Positions 22,600 through 35,949 of a stretch of 64,000 nucleotides of DNA are shown here, in pieces (positions within the stretch are counted from its first letter, which is position 1; each line of letters opens with the position of its first letter). Location: assembly GCA_032821775.1 (NCBI GenBank), contig JAVLRN010000005.1, positions 1 through 64,000 on the forward strand, given 5' to 3'. The stretch is from Sanguinoderma infundibulare. Taxonomy: Eukaryota > Basidiomycota > Agaricomycetes > Polyporales > Polyporaceae. A program made the position numbers and the translations under genes. The notes under the pieces are model-generated. The model was not told the origin of the DNA, searched no databases, and worked only from the letters and a program-made list of their open reading frames with translations.

Positions 22600-24108
22600 C
22601 TACAACATCATGGCAGCGTAGCCATGACCGTTGCCACCTCCTCCGACACTAATCGGCGCGCTCTTCATCATACCCATACCCATGCCACCCATACCCATGC
22701 TCATGCCGTCGTCCCAGCCTGCGCCACCTGGGCCGGCGATGCGTCGCGGGACGGCAGCGGCACCGTTCACGACGCTCGGCATGTCGTAGCTGCCGGGGTT
22801 GCTAGACGGGCTGGCGTACCCGCTGCCGTTGCTGTTGATGCTGCCACTGCGCTCACGGCGGACGCTCATGGGGCCGGAGGGAGGGGAAGCGTCGTCAGAC
22901 ATGCGCTGGTGGTGTTGCTGCTGAAGGAGCTGCTGGCGCTGCAGATTGAGAAGGTATGCCTGCTGCTGACTCGTCGGGGCGCCGACGTTCACGTTTCCGG
23001 CGCCGTGAGAGGGCGCGGAGGACGTGAAGAGCGCAGGCCCTCCGGGGACCTGCGCGCCGAACATCTGGGTGGCGCCCCAGGCTGCCTTGTCGTCGTGGAC
23101 GGCCTGCACGTGACCGTTGATCTGCTGCATGAACTGGCCGGAGAAGATCTGGTTGGCGGCGTGCGGGTGCGAATCGTACATGGAAGCCATAGCGGGGTTC
23201 TCAAACGAGACCGAGGTGGGGCTCTGGACGATCATTGGGGTGTGGGGGCCGTGGTTTGCAGGGCGGGGAAGGATGGTCTGAAGCTGGAGACCGGCGCGGG
23301 GTGCGGTGGTGTGTGCGAAGGGGTTGACGTCGGCAGACTTTGCAAGAGAGAGATGCTGGGCGAGAGGAGGGCGCATGTCGTCCATGGGATCATCATGGAT
23401 GGGGCCTTGAACGGGGCCGGGGAAATCATCGTCGCCGTAGTCGTTGTCGGCGTAGTCGCCGTCAGGACCCTCCTCCTCGATCGGGCCGACACTGAGGACT
23501 TCAACCTCACCGCTGAGGATCATCTGGAAGGCCTCGCCGCGGACGGGCTCGTCGACGCGGGGGAGACCGGAGCGGTCGCGCCATTCGTTGAGTTCGCGGC
23601 GGAGTGCATCGGACTCGAGCTTGAGAAGACGGAGCTCGCGGGCAGCGAGAAGGCGGTGCCTGCGGGAGGCGTGAATGTGGGCGATGGAGGAGTTGACGAT
23701 GGAGGACTTGGAGGGACGACGGATCTGGGAGAGATTGGGAAGGAGGGCGGCGAGATCCTACAGATCAAGGTCAGGGCACGAAGGGAGGCGTGTGTGGGAG
23801 AAGAGAGAGAGAGATGAGCGTACCAAGAAGCGACCGTTGAGGGTCTCGCGACGTGCGCGCTCGACGGCGTTGTGAGTTGCCCTACGCTCTGCGGTGTTGG
23901 CGCGCCTGCTGGGCTTACGCTTGGGCTGAGCAGTGTTGTTGGGGGAGGTTGTCTGGGCCGGAGCAGCGCCTTCGACGGGCGGAGGAAGGGCGAGAGTTTG
24001 GACGGAGTTGGAGGGGGAGACGGGAGTCTGGGGGCCGTTTGAGCCGTCGGTAGAGGAGGGGGAGTTAGATGCGGAGGGGGAGTCGGGGATAGCGAGAGGG
24101 AGAGCCAT
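22600..24108 (-). CDS. bHLH transcription factor, 480 aa
   Basis: Two exons (23824-24108 and 22600-23757) with one 66-nt intron (GTACGC..GTAG) give 1,443 nt. A Ser/Pro-rich N-terminus leads to a basic region and helix-loop-helix at residues about 65-125: ERRATHNAVERARRETLN, then FLDLAALLPNL, a loop, and RPSKSSIVNSSIAHI. The H-E-R pattern of E-box binders is visible as HNAVERARR. A Leu-rich coiled continuation follows (ELRLLKLESDALRRELNEW). The rest is low-complexity: an acidic stretch, a Gln-rich run near 22910-22950 and a Met/Gly-rich C-terminus, as in fungal activators. The intron lies inside the bHLH domain. It should bind E-box DNA as a dimer in the nucleus; targets are unknown. The start at 24108 is preferred over 24156 because the sequence between is not protein-like. 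Confidence 0.9.
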
Positions 24109-25855
24109 TGCAGTAACAGTACAGTGAATGGAGATGATCGAGTGCTTGGTGATCAAGGGGAATACAGCAGAGACGGTCTATGCCAAGTTGCAGAGCGTTT
24201 TACAGCAGGTGGTCGAGGAGAGGGGGAATGAGAGAAGACGGGTACGCGATTGAATCAGCGGAATCCGACTTTGTCTCGAGGGCGGGGAGGAAGAGTTGAG
24301 CGGTCGAAGGCGGTCGATGGCGGCGGAGTTGCTAGTCGCGAGTGATACTCAAGCGTGCTAGCAAGTGGAGGAAAGTCGTTAGAAGGGCAGGTGGTCTTGC
24401 TTGGGAGGAGAGGGCGGATGGAGAGAAGCCGGCAAGGGTCGCGAGATCTGCAAACGGGCGCGATAAGGTCAGCATCGCGCTCCAGACGGCGAGGGAGCCC
24501 GGGGACGTACTCCAGGCGGTATCCTTGTTACGGCAGGGCTTGGCGGAGAGAAGGAGCAGGACGGAGGGCGGGATGAGGGCGGGGCCTTCAGACGGGGACC
24601 ATGCGACGGCGAGGGGGGCGAGCTCCAGCTGAGCATCTCTCCCCCCGCCATATATCTTCCCTTCGGCCACTCCCGGTCCCACTGCCCATATATGGAAACA
24701 GGCCCTGTCCATGACGACCCTTGCCCGACCTCGGTCCCTCCCCTCGCCGACAACATTTCCCTCCGTCGGCCTATACGACTCGGTGCCCGTTGCTGGCCGC
24801 CGCCGTCGGTCGCCGAGCTGCTGTCCGACCTCTCTCGCCTCTGCCTCGTCCGCCCGCGCACATCCACAGCCGGCGTCTGGTCGGACTGTCATCAGGCGGG
24901 GCCTGCGCAGAGTTCTCACCTGGCTCTCTGTCCATCTTCCGAATCCGAATCCGCCACGGACGCTGCCACGGCCCATCTGTCCTCTTTGCCACTCGCTGCC
25001 CTCTCCTTGCCCTTCCAGGCCCGCTCCCACCCTTATCCGAATCCGCCCTTCTTCCTCGCTTGCAGTCCTCTCCCGTCCTCCTCCCATCATATCATCTCTC
25101 CTCCCTCTGATCTCTCCCCGGAAATATCCGTCGTCCTCCCCTCTTTGGACTCTCACCGCATCTCACGCAGCTAGCCAACGACCATCCGTCCACCATTGTT
25201 TCGTCGTCACTATTCTCTTCCTCATCCGCTCCTCCGTTTTGAGTACCGCTAACTTCCCGCTCCGACTTTAGTCCGCTCGCCTGCTCGCCTGACCACCTCC
25301 TGCCCTCGACTATCTACTGCACGCCTCTCTAATCGTCCATTTCGCTCTCAGCTCCATCATTTTCCTTCTTCCCACCCTCAACCCTTCCGTCTCCGACCTT
25401 CGCTCCTCGCCTCCCTTTCCTCTTGCCTTCTCGCCCTCGAATCACCCCTCCAGCCCTCCCCACTGACAGTTCTTCCTCTCGGCTTACCACATCCTCACCC
25501 CTTCTTGCCTACCTCGACTCCTCCCACCCACATCCCCATCCCCACCCATCCGACGCTCGTCCTATCCCCCCTCTCTCCGTCCTCCGCTCCTCGCCTCAAT
25601 CCATTCCACCGTCTATCAACCCACCGTCTTTTTCTTCGCTCCCCCGACAAGCCTTCCAAATCGCACATGCCCCCATCTCTCCTTCCGGCTTTCCCTCGTC
25701 CGACTCTGATATCTATACCCAATCCGCTTCTAGTCTCACCGCCCGCGCCGCCACAGCCACCCGACAACCACTCTCCCTTTTCCGACCTCAGCTCCCCATC
25801 TTTCACGAAATCGAGCGAACCAAATGCACAAAATAGTACTCGTACATGTACCGAA
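24109..25855. other. Pyrimidine-rich upstream region of the bHLH gene
   Basis: The plus strand is strongly CT-rich, especially 24700-25850, with a matching purine-rich minus strand. Long ORFs occur on both strands but are Ser/Pro/Arg low complexity without motifs. It may be a long promoter or intron-bearing 5' leader of the minus-strand bHLH gene, or a divergent transcript leading into the small ORF at 25856. CATATAT-type sequences occur near 24650 and 24690. Confidence 0.4.
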
Positions 25856-26179
25856 ATGCCCGCGTTCAATGTGATCGCACCGTTTGTGATCGACCTTGAC
25901 CGTCCTCCACTCCGACTGTCATCTCCACTCGACGTTCTTCCCCGTACGTGATCACTCAACCACATCCCTTGCACTCATCCCAACCTCCTCTTTCATCTCA
26001 ACCTTCATCACCTCGGCTCCACCCGTCCCCACTCCCACAGCTGCCCTCGATCCCTATCCGGTCTCCTTGACCGTCCCAGCACACCGAGTTTCGATCTCAT
26101 TTCTGCGGTCACTCTCCTAGACACCGAACCCAGATCCCCCCTGTCCGAGACGCTTGTATCTGATCTAACGTCTTCCTAA
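25856..26179 (+). CDS. Possible small two-exon ORF, 76 aa
   Basis: A hypothetical protein could be read from 25856-25947 joined to 26041-26179 (231 nt). It starts MPAFNVIAPFVIDLDRPPLR and ends in an acidic, Leu-rich tail (AVTLLDTEPRSPLSETL). The acceptor at 26040 (CCCACAG) is good; the in-phase donor GTGATC is weak, while the stronger overlapping donor GTACGT would give another tail. It follows the pyrimidine-rich tract, consistent with a fungal 5' leader. No family is recognised. Confidence 0.25.
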
Positions 26180-29100
26180 CTTACGCCTGGTCGCGCCCAC
26201 CCGCCGAATGCAGCAAAATGACGATCGTCGCTTTCCATCTCACATCCCATTTCCCTTCCTTCCTGCCCCGGTACCAGCTAGCTATCGACTCTTATATCTT
26301 TTCCCGAAACCTGCCGCCTGACGCTGGGTGGTTCTCTTATCTTTGGCTGCACTGCTACCCGCTTTCGTCGAAATCGGCGCTCTAGATCTGCTGTGCCCTC
26401 CTACCTGTCGACCGTAGCTATGTACTGCCTACAATCTGTCTCGGATTTAAGATGGTCTTCTATCTCTGCGTCTTTTTCGGAATATGTTTCTGCCAATGAT
26501 CCCTCACTCTGCGGCCGTGTCCAGCTTGCTTGGGTTTCTGTCCGCCTTCTTTTGGGCCGCTGTACGTGCGTTCTCCATGACATATGTCTGCTCCCACGTC
26601 CGACGTCGTGGTCTGTGTTTGTAGATCCAGGTCCGACGGACGCCACTTCTAGATCCTTTCCTTTCCGTTTCGCCCGCCCAATCGCCCCTTCCCCATTCGA
26701 CGATCAAGCACCACGTCTACGACAACACCCACGAATCTTATTCCAACAGCTTACTCTACGCAGGCTCGCAACCAACAAGCCCTCGAACTGAATGTGGACG
26801 ACGCCATCTTCACATCCATCCCACTAGATCGATGCGCAACGCACAAACACTAAAGCCGCAATACCAAGCCTCCGACTTACCGCCCAAGCCCCCAAATCGG
26901 CGCCTCTCATAAAAAGATCAAGGTCGCCCTTGTTCCTGTTCCCGTTCCCGTCTAGTCGGCTGGACGTAACCTTCGCCCTCCGCGTCCGTTCACATATCAC
27001 ATGGCCTGAGCCCCATCTTATTACGTTCCTCCGGCAACTCACTCCCCCTTGCGCGTTCTCAGGCTAAGGCAAGCTTGGACCGGCAGCGTTTCTCTCCACT
27101 CTTCCCTTGCTCCGGCCTCGACGCTCGACATCGACATTTGCCCATGTCCGGTATGTCTAGCCCGCCTCCCACACCGCGCGCTAGGTAATCTCGAATCTCA
27201 CGGTCCGCCCTCGGTGACGACCTCTGATTCTTCTTCCGTGGGATCCTGCGCACGTATACACGCACGTACGAACCTGTCCTCGCGCTCTTTCAAATTCCAG
27301 CCCGAGCTCGATTTTGACTCGGAACTGTATGTGCAGTAACCGTACCATTGACCGTCGGCTGTGCCTAGGAACCGCGGCTTCGACTTGTGCAAATTGTGCG
27401 TGCCCGAGTATGTACGTACCCCGCCACGCTTGTGATACGACGCCGATGTCGTAAGCTACGCCCCGCGGCAAGTGGCTAGAGCGAATATTTACATTTATTC
27501 CGCTGTGATATGATATTTGTCCAGATGCGTACCGTGGAGGTTCCAGAATCCGCCATCGTCATCGCGCGGCGATACGTCGTCCTTGCCGCTCGATCGAGGC
27601 CCCCGACCTGTCCCCCCGACTGTATTTGGAGTTCGTGTGGCATACGCAAGATTGACATCGGTACGCCGTTCGGGTCGAGCACCTCTTTCTGTTCGCCTTC
27701 AGCGCAATTTAGGCTTGCGTTTGGCGGCGGTCGGCGGGATGTGAAAATACGTGCTTTGAACGTATTACGTGTAATTAGTACGCGGCGTTCACTTCGGCGG
27801 TGTATGTGCTCGGAGAAGACGTTTACACCGCCCGACTTGAAAGTTGAGTTGTGCAATATAGGGTTAGAACCTGCTGGTAAAATTCCTCGGCGCTCCTGAT
27901 CCAGTTACACAAGGGACACACGCATCTCTTGTCGGACGGCCGTCTAGCCTAGGGAAGTGACCCGCCCGCCCTTGAGCCCCGATCGCGCGCCGTCCTGGTT
28001 CGCAGCTCGGGTCATCGCAACCTCACGTCCTGTTGTGACACTGCCACAAATTGTCGTGATGATTGAGCCAGCCCCCTGCAGAGATCCTGGAGTCATCTCA
28101 CTGCCGTCGCTGTCCGGATCGGACCCAGCCAAGCCCTCGACGCTCCTGCCCGCAGACTTGCAGGACGTTCGGAACTGAGGTCTGATGTCTGAGATCTTCA
28201 GAGACGGCCGAGGATATTCGCCTCCACCCATTCGTACTCGTCACTCAGTCACTGCGGCTCGGGCGCTATCGCGGGCACAGCATAAGACGAGACGACACCG
28301 CGCGCGCTCCGAGTCCCTGCCAGTGCGGCAGTCGGTGCTGATGTCCGTTACGTTGACCACGTCGGTCCCTTCTCCATCCCGACCTTCTCTCTGTTTCGCT
28401 TACGACGTCTGACAGCAACTCTTGGTTCTGTCGTGCATCTGTGGATGGTGCTTCCCTAGCGCGTTCAAAATTTTCCTCCGAGCCCAGTTCCGAGTTCAAT
28501 CGTTTTTGGCGCGCAGGTGCGACCACCTCATCACCTCATCGCCGTACGTTTCCAGCTGTTTCCAGTAACCAAGTTCACGTTCATCCTGAGCGCGATCGAA
28601 TGCTTAGGATGCTTAGACATTGCCCAGCCGCGCGTACTTTACTTTGCGTCCCCACCGCGATCAGCACGCATCCGTCGCACCTGGAACACCATCGACCTGT
28701 TCGACAATCGAGTGGGGACTTGGCGAGTGCTAAGTACGTCGGCTGCCTTGCGATCTACCGCAACTCTGACTGGCGTACCTGATGTTTGATGCAGGTCGTC
28801 CGTGGCTGGGCGACTGAACGGGCCCAGGGCGAGCGACAACGCGTGACTGCAGCGATCAATGCCCTTCCAGCTCTGTCCTGGGGTCCTGGAGCTTGATGGA
28901 CTCGGGGTCGGCGAGCAAATCATTGCCATATGGAGGGAAGGGACGGTGCGTAGACTCTAGAGATCACCATTGGGGCTGCGGGCTTCGCGAGATGCCATCG
29001 CGCTCCACCATCTCGACATACCAACCATACGCGGCCAGCCCGTCTGCTCCGAGTCTGTTGCAAATACGGTGCACAGGTGCGCGGACGAGATCTCCGAGGG

Positions 29101-31221
29101 CTGAGGTCTGTCATCCTCAGACTCGTATAAGCCAAATGTCTGCACAGTCACAGTTGTGCTACGTGGTCGCCGAGGGCTGCTTTTCGCCGGCTCGGCGCGG
29201 CGGGCGGATCTCGTTCACAGAAGCCCGAAGTCCAGTGGGCGGCGATGGCGGGAGGCAGCCTGTTCCCGGAGATTCGGCTTCAGTCCTCCTCCTCTTGCTC
29301 GAGATGCTCATTTGAGTAAGTGTTCTTGCTGCCAACGTGCCCCGGGAGCGGTTTTCTTTTCTCTTTCATATCACGCACCGCTCCCGGCATCTAACGATGT
29401 GCAAGCTGTTTCTGACACAGCTTCGAGTGCTTCGGGCCCTCGATAGTTGCACCCCGAGGTTACCGCAAACGTTTACTCGACGACAGTAGCTCGATGACGG
29501 CAACTGTCGCAGCTGAGAGCGGCTCGTCACTCGAGGTATGTAGCTCGTCGTTGACGCATTCTCCTTATAGGAAGCTACTTCCGCCGACAAGATGACGATT
29601 CGAGACGGCAGGAGAACGTGCCAAGCTGCCATCTCATCGGCACGGGAGGAGCGAATCACTGATACGGCGTCCTCCATTGTTTCACTGCCCACTGGCAGAG
29701 CTCGCGTGATATCGATATCGTCACTAGGCAGCTCTCCCCGAGCGGTGGCACGGAAAGGAAATTTGTACAGTATGTATGTAATAAACTGCAAGGACTTGGA
29801 AGAGAGGTTCTGCGGAAGACCTCGTTCGAAGCCTCGTGAAGACGGCATTCCCAGGAGCGCAGAGGGTTCCCTAGGAAGTAGGCGATCATCGTGAAAAGAA
29901 CATCCAGCGCCACATACCACTGGCGGGGTCGTGCCGAATGTACTTGAACGCTACGTAACTGATACTGAACCCGAGGAGGGAAGGGTCGTTTGGAACGCAC
30001 CCTACTTACCACACCGAAACAACGTTGGGCGTGATCGAGCTGTAGCCTACCTGTATGTTGATCCACTCTGATTCCGAACAGGCACGATGATGCATCACAC
30101 GATGGACCACTGATCGACCCTTCTGGGGGTTGGGGGAAGTTCAAGGAGCGGACTGAGGGTGGCATTAACTGTGGGATCATCGCCGTGACGACAAATAGGG
30201 CGTTGCCATAAGAACGGACGTTAAAGAACGTCCTTGCATTGGTGGGGTCCGCAAATATACTTGTATGGGCAAAGTTCGACACACGACCGTGGAGACTGCG
30301 TCGAGACTCGAGGGTATCGGAGAGTGGACTAAAGACCGGCGTGAGTTTGATTGCCGGCCAGGAGGGGAATAAGTGCACTGACGCAGTGCCCGGTCTCAGG
30401 AAGGATCTCAGGAAGGAGTGCATTGACTGCGTCGGCCATCACTAGTCGAGTCGTGATATCTCGGATTGAGACGGTCAAGGCAGTGTTTCAAATACGAAAG
30501 ACAAGCTGACTGGATTTCGGTCACCTGCCGAGCACTGGCATACTGGTTCGACTTGGAGGGGAAATCAGGATTCAGCACCATTTCCCGGTCGGTTCGTCCC
30601 TCGAACATATAAATATGCGTGCCTCATGGAGAAAGACGGACTGATTTTCCGTCATCGTGAAGCCTATGTACGATGGCAGTAGTCTGGGTGAGCGCTCGGA
30701 GGAGGTGGTGTGCGGAACAGGCGCCCACGGAACAGCGCGATTCGGATAGATGTAGACGCCGGTTGGTAGGAGACAATGACACTGGCACTGGGCAGTACGT
30801 TGATCCCTAGTCGATCCTTGCCAATGTCTGCAACCCGCCTTGAACCCGAAGCTGCCAATGTTTGCTGCTCAAAGCTATCCTGTACTGTCCGTCAATCCCG
30901 CGTCATTCCTTTGTTTCACGACGACAAGTTCAAATGCGTCCGGTCATACTTTCTGCCGTGATCATCTCGGGCCTTCGTTTTTCGCGCTTCTGCTTGCTTT
31001 TGCGTTGACAAACCAACACACCGCCATCATCTATGGGAGTGAAAAAGGTGCAAACCTGACCTAGGTATCTGTCTGTGCTGCATTTGACACTGGACCTCAG
31101 CTGCCCTCCGCGACACTGCGATAGACTCAATCTCAATCAGCTTGTGCTTTGCCTCTTATCCTCATCCGCCTATCCCATCCGCTTCGTACCTCCTCCTTAC
31201 TTCCTGCTTCCGCTTTCCGCT
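26180..31221. other. 5-kb interval without supportable gene
   Basis: Short overlapping ORFs are scattered over both strands. The minus frame of 255 aa at 29656-30423 is the longest but has no consistent family motif and seems to pass through probable intron-like sequence. Composition suggests old, decayed coding DNA in places (27.5-27.9 and 29.7-30.4 kb). I name no gene here. Confidence 0.4.
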
Positions 31222-32409
31222 ATGGCTTCTAACACTCCAGGCCCTGACTTTCCCCCCTTCCCTACCATCGATCCGGAGATCGTCCGATCCACACTCTCTT
31301 GCCCGCCTTTTGTCGATATCCAAGGCATCTTCAATATCCGTGATTTCGGCGCAGGATACCCTACCTCTCAGCCTCATGTTTTCATCAAGCCTCTCTTCCT
31401 CTTCCGTTCCGGAGAACCATCCCACATCACATCCCTCGGCGTCGAGCAGTTCAAGGCCTACGGCATCAGGAAGGTCTTCGATCTCAGGGCCGACGTCGAG
31501 ATCGAAAAGTACAATACCCCTCCGCCGACCATCCTGGGTGTCGAGTTTGTAAAGGCGTCCGTCTGGCAAGACGCCTTGGATCCGGTCGGCGTCGCAAAGC
31601 AGTGCGTCCATTCTGTGTGCTATCATCCTGATCGGGCTTTTGAAACCACGCCTGGCCATGAAGGCTGAAGGACTTCTCTGACGATGAAGCAGATGTGAAT
31701 GGAATCTCATTAACTTCTGGCGGCGCGAGACTTATTGTTCATGGCGTCCACAGGCGTTCAATAAATTGTACACGCGCATCCTCAAGACCGGTGGCCCAGC
31801 CCTCGAGCAAGTGCTCGTCCACCTTCGTGACCACCCCGATCAGCCATGCCTCATTCATTGCACCGGTACGCACCTCGCGCTCGCCCGCATCCAGCCTGTT
31901 CCTTAATTCCGCGTCTCCGTGCAGCTGGGAAGGACAGATCCGGCATCTTCGCGGCGGTCATCTTGAAGGTCCGTCTTCCCCGCAGTTTCATCTGACCTCT
32001 TCCGAACCGGCCACACATGCAGCTCCTGGGCGCACGCGACGAGGACATTGTCAACGATTACGCGCTCACCACGATCGGGCTCCAGCCCGGCTTGCCTCTG
32101 CTGGCGCCGCGCTTCCAGAAGGAGGAAGCGTTCCGCAACAACTGGAAAGGCTTGATGAGTCTCGGAACGGCCAAGTATGTCAGAATTTTCCTTTCATCCT
32201 CTCCGTGTCCTGGCCACCGCGTGATGTACGGGGTAGGTGCTGATTTTGGCATGCCCGACAGGCCCGAGACGATGCGAGAGTCCCTGAACGTGATTGAGAG
32301 GGATTTTGGGGGGATCGAGGGGTACATTCGGCAGTATACGTCGTTGACGCCAGAAGACTTTGAGCGCATTAGGAACAACCTGCTCATATCTGTATTGTCG
32401 CAGACGTAA
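31222..32409 (+). CDS. Tyrosine-phosphatase-family protein (Y_phosphatase3-like)
   Basis: Six exons (31222-31601, 31664-31694, 31754-31865, 31925-31968, 32023-32174, 32262-32409) give 867 nt and 288 aa. The N-terminal part has the family's NIRDFGAGYP and LFLFRSGEPSHIT segments, followed by RKVFDLRADVEIEKY. The catalytic loop is HCTAGKDRSG (Cys-x5-Arg), formed across the intron at 31866-31924. Downstream are NDYALT and a C-terminal helical part (IRQYTSLTPEDFERIRNN). The fold is that of dual-specificity or lipid phosphatases of fungi and bacteria; substrate cannot be told from sequence. A GTAAGT donor overlapping the stop leaves a longer C-terminus possible, but the following intron would be only 35 nt. 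A HotDog thioesterase gene starts 225 bp downstream on the same strand. Confidence 0.88.
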
Positions 32410-32634
32410 GTATGGTATGTAGCAGATAGCGATCTGTAGGAATGCAAAGACTTTCGATCGTCTCGACTCGGTTGCGCAGAAGCGCGCAAAGCAGCCGTTA
32501 TCCGGCCCGGCACACTTGCACTACCGACGACGAGTGCCACCGTCCGCAGACTGTTTGGACCACAATGTCGCCTGAGTTCGTCCCTCACCTTCTCGGCTTG
32601 TCCTGCATAGCGCTTGGCACTTCTCTGCCATATC

Positions 32635-33605
32635 ATGACGTCCAATGCTAACGAAATCGTCTGGTCAGGCGACTTCACGCAAGAGCTAAAGGACCAGATT
32701 GTCCAGTTCGCGGAGGTCATCGCTCGTGCCGAACGATTCGCAAACTCGGTGGGATCAAGGCTCAAGCTGAAGGAAGTGGCAGTCTACAAGCGGGATAAGG
32801 ATGGGAAGGCACAGGCCAAGGTCACATACGAGACGACTGTCGAACAAGGTGCGCACACCGCCTCTGTTCCACTCGCGGCGGCGTTCTCCTTCTCCTTCGC
32901 GCGTGGTTCTGCCGGTATTAACGGACCTATGTCGTAACGCTCTCCGCTTGCAAATCTTTCGTCTTCGCATGCAATCTGATCCGGTGGACGACACGGCCAG
33001 ACATGGCCAATATCAATGGCACGATGCACGGCGGGTGTGCCGTCTACCTCGTCGATGTGTGCGTCCTTGTTCTTGCCCTGTGCGCGACCTCATAATCATA
33101 TGCCCTTTCCTGGCCCTTGCCCTCTTCTATCCGCGGCTCTGTCGGACTTCGGCCTCGCGCTCGTACCACTCCCGATGCGCACGGAACGTGAATTCCAGCT
33201 GCTCCTCGGTCGCCCTGACCGTGCTCGGCATGTCCACTGGCAAGCCCTGGAGCTTCGTCTCTCAAGCACTCAACACCACATTCCACGCACCCGCCCCGCT
33301 GTCAGTATCTCCTCTCTTCGGTTTGTCACCATGCACTGCGTTCTGATCCCCGTTCTGCCCCCGATGCCACAGCGGCGTGAAGCTTGAGATAGTCAACACG
33401 ACCGTCTCCTTCGGCGCACGAACAGTGTCCACAGTCACCGAGGTGAGCCCTCCGTATTCGCCGTTCCGCTGACGCGACCCATTGTCATGGCTGAGCTGAC
33501 TCCATCCGTCAATCTCTGCCCTTGTAGATCTGGGACGTCACGCACCGACGACTGTGCATGACCGGTGTTCACAACAAGATGGCTCCGTCTCAACCGAAGC
33601 TGTGA
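32635..33605 (+). CDS. HotDog-fold thioesterase, copy 1, 173 aa
   Basis: Five exons (32635-32848, 33001-33058, 33199-33300, 33373-33442, 33528-33605) total 522 nt. The protein has the single-domain HotDog pattern of PaaI/4HBT-type acyl-CoA thioesterases. A long N-terminal helix is followed by GTMHGGCAVYLVDVCSSVAL, the hallmark helix with H-G-G and Asp, then SQALNTTFHAPAPLG, VNTTVSFGARTV and IWDVTHRRLCMTGVHNKM. No signal peptide is visible, so it is likely cytosolic or mitochondrial. Exon lengths 58, 102 and 70 recur exactly in the copies at 37.9-38.7 and 42.3-43.3 kb. Substrate is unknown. Confidence 0.9.
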
Positions 33606-35949
33606 ACCGGTTGATCGTCCTGGCGCTGTGCGGGCGACGGTCTCGAGTCGTGAGTTCGTCGTTCTTTTGTGGGTATGTGTGGTCGCTATGGCGATGAGCT
33701 CAGCGTATTTTGCGTTAGGTTCCAAAGTGCTTAGATCACTTGTGCTTGCTCCTGTATAGCTCTACCGTCAATCTCCATGCGATATGCGCTTTCTTGACCT
33801 AGAGGTCTGCTGACCTTGTCCGGGACCCGCCGCAACCGCAAAGTTGTCGACGCCCGGTACGTCTACCACATCCGAAGCGTATCTACACTCTTTATTGTCA
33901 CGAGCCCGTCCGATCATCGCGCCGACGCTCGTTCAACTGCCTGTCTGTGTAAGGCGCATTCCAATAATATTGTGAGGATGACGAAGTCGCTCGCGCAGAT
34001 GCGACGCCAGCGGTCGCCGGTCGGCACCGAGGACGACTTGAATTCTGTCATGCTGACTACAGAAGTGTTACTCGACGTACCCACAGCCGTCGAGGCAGAC
34101 GTCTCCTCGACCTAAACCAGGACTGACCATTTCATTGCCGCTAGAAGCACTGCGTCAAACCTTTCAATTACTAGCGGACGAAAAAGCTCCCGGCTCGACG
34201 CGTCGCCTTTCCGCCGTCGCTCGCTTGTTCTCACCGCCTGTCATCCTCTCGATCGTCCGACATGCCGTGCTCGCGTCCACTCCCATCACCGCACGACGTC
34301 GAGGTACTTGACGGAGCGCCGTTCGCCAATGTCTTGGTGCCTCCTCCATTACTTCGAGGCACGCAACAATATTGTCCCAGGTCCCGTCTTCGCTGGCCAG
34401 CGAACGTTTGTAAGGTACACGAGTAACCCATTTATCCGTCTCCAAGTAGGAAGTGCATGTATATATTGCCTTCCATAGGGCTCGGCCTCACAGGGCAATA
34501 AACGGGAGCTGAAGAAGAAGAAAGAGGTACGCGAGACTGTCCAACCGTATCTTCTCCGACCATCCTCCTTCCGCTGTCGTTGTGATTACATTGCAATCTA
34601 TGGACCTTGGCAACATTCCTCGTCGTACCAACGACTTCGTTGATTTTGTCATTCGCCACGTCGCTGATCGAGCTCGACGGCTCGATTTTCCCTGAAATTT
34701 AGCCTCGGGTTCCGCATCCATCAGTATCGGTAACTGGATCGCTGTTCTAAGTGGGCGAGACCGTCCAAGTGGTCCGGCCGGCTAGCAGTAAGCACGCAGA
34801 GGTGGCGAGTCATGCCAACAGCCCTCGCTGGACCTCGAGCGGGACTCTCGATGATGGTTCCTCCGGCAGGCAGCGACGTACGTCAACCTTATAAATGACG
34901 TACTCGACATACGCAGGGCCATCAATCCTGCATAATGGAGTCTGGACGAGGACCACAGTTCCTGCAGCGTGCCTGGTTGCAAAAAAAAGATCTGGCAACC
35001 GAAAATGAAGCTCGACGGGGCTCGAAAGGGCGGGGTGCAGGGGACATGCATCAAGCTCGCCTAATTGGCAACCGATCGCGGTGTATGTGAACACCTTTCG
35101 TCAACTCAATTACAGAACTACATAGTTGAGCTCGGCATAAGACGCCTGGGCCCCCATGCGCGACCTTACGCCGACGATATTACGTACTGCATGGCGGCGC
35201 ACGACGGGCAGCGGCCTGTTTGCCTTCACGACCGTATATCGAAGAACTCGAACCCGACGTTTCCATAATGGTATGTAGAAGCTGGCAGAAGCAGAGGCTC
35301 AGGGAAGATGGATACCGGACGGAAAGAGGCGAGTGCACCGAAAAGCAAGTCCAGACGAAGCCAGGCCCGACGTTATTGGAGGTTCTTGTTGTCGATCATG
35401 GCTGCGAAGAAGGGTGACGTCACCACACACGTACGCAGCGGTGATCAAAGCGGATGCCGATGTTCGCAGCGAGGGCAGGCGAGAGGTTATTCGGACTTCT
35501 CTCGAAACGGCGCCCCGTTTCGAATGTTCCGAAAGGACGACGAACCAACGCCAAGCCCTCCTGCCTCCTCCTGCCTCGCACACCTGGGAAACGCGGTCGC
35601 GGAGGCGACCTCCTGCCTCTCGAAATGGGAAGCAAGAAGATAGGTACATAAATCAGCACGAGGCTTCCAAAGGTCGCGAACAAGCACTCGGCGCACCGAT
35701 GGGGGGCCGTATCGCACTACTTTAACCGATGGAACCATCAATGCTACGCGTGCGTTTCTGGATCGCTGATGGCGGTCGCTGTGTGCACACTGGCAGGGGC
35801 ATGGAGGGTAGACTTGTTTTATGTTACATGATAAAAAGCAGCGTATCGATTGGCCCCAGGCCGATGATCGCTCTCCTATCGAGGACAAGTCATGCCCCGA
35901 TCAACTCAAGGATTACGGGTGGTATCAGCCCAGCGTATGCGTACCTAGA
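33606..35949. other. Interval without assignable gene
   Basis: The plus frame near 33950-34115 (ending in a Thr/Val/Asp-rich tail) could be a decayed C-terminus of a membrane-protein gene, but no upstream exons support it. The 34.4-35.7 kb stretch has only short opposing ORFs. Confidence 0.3.

Noticed and set aside
24332..25271. Overlapping long ORFs on both strands
   Set aside because: They follow from the C/T bias and are low-complexity Ser/Pro/Arg sequence without domain signals.
29656..30423. 255-aa minus-strand ORF that looks partly membrane-protein-like
   Set aside because: I could not find a consistent family motif or a start and splice model.
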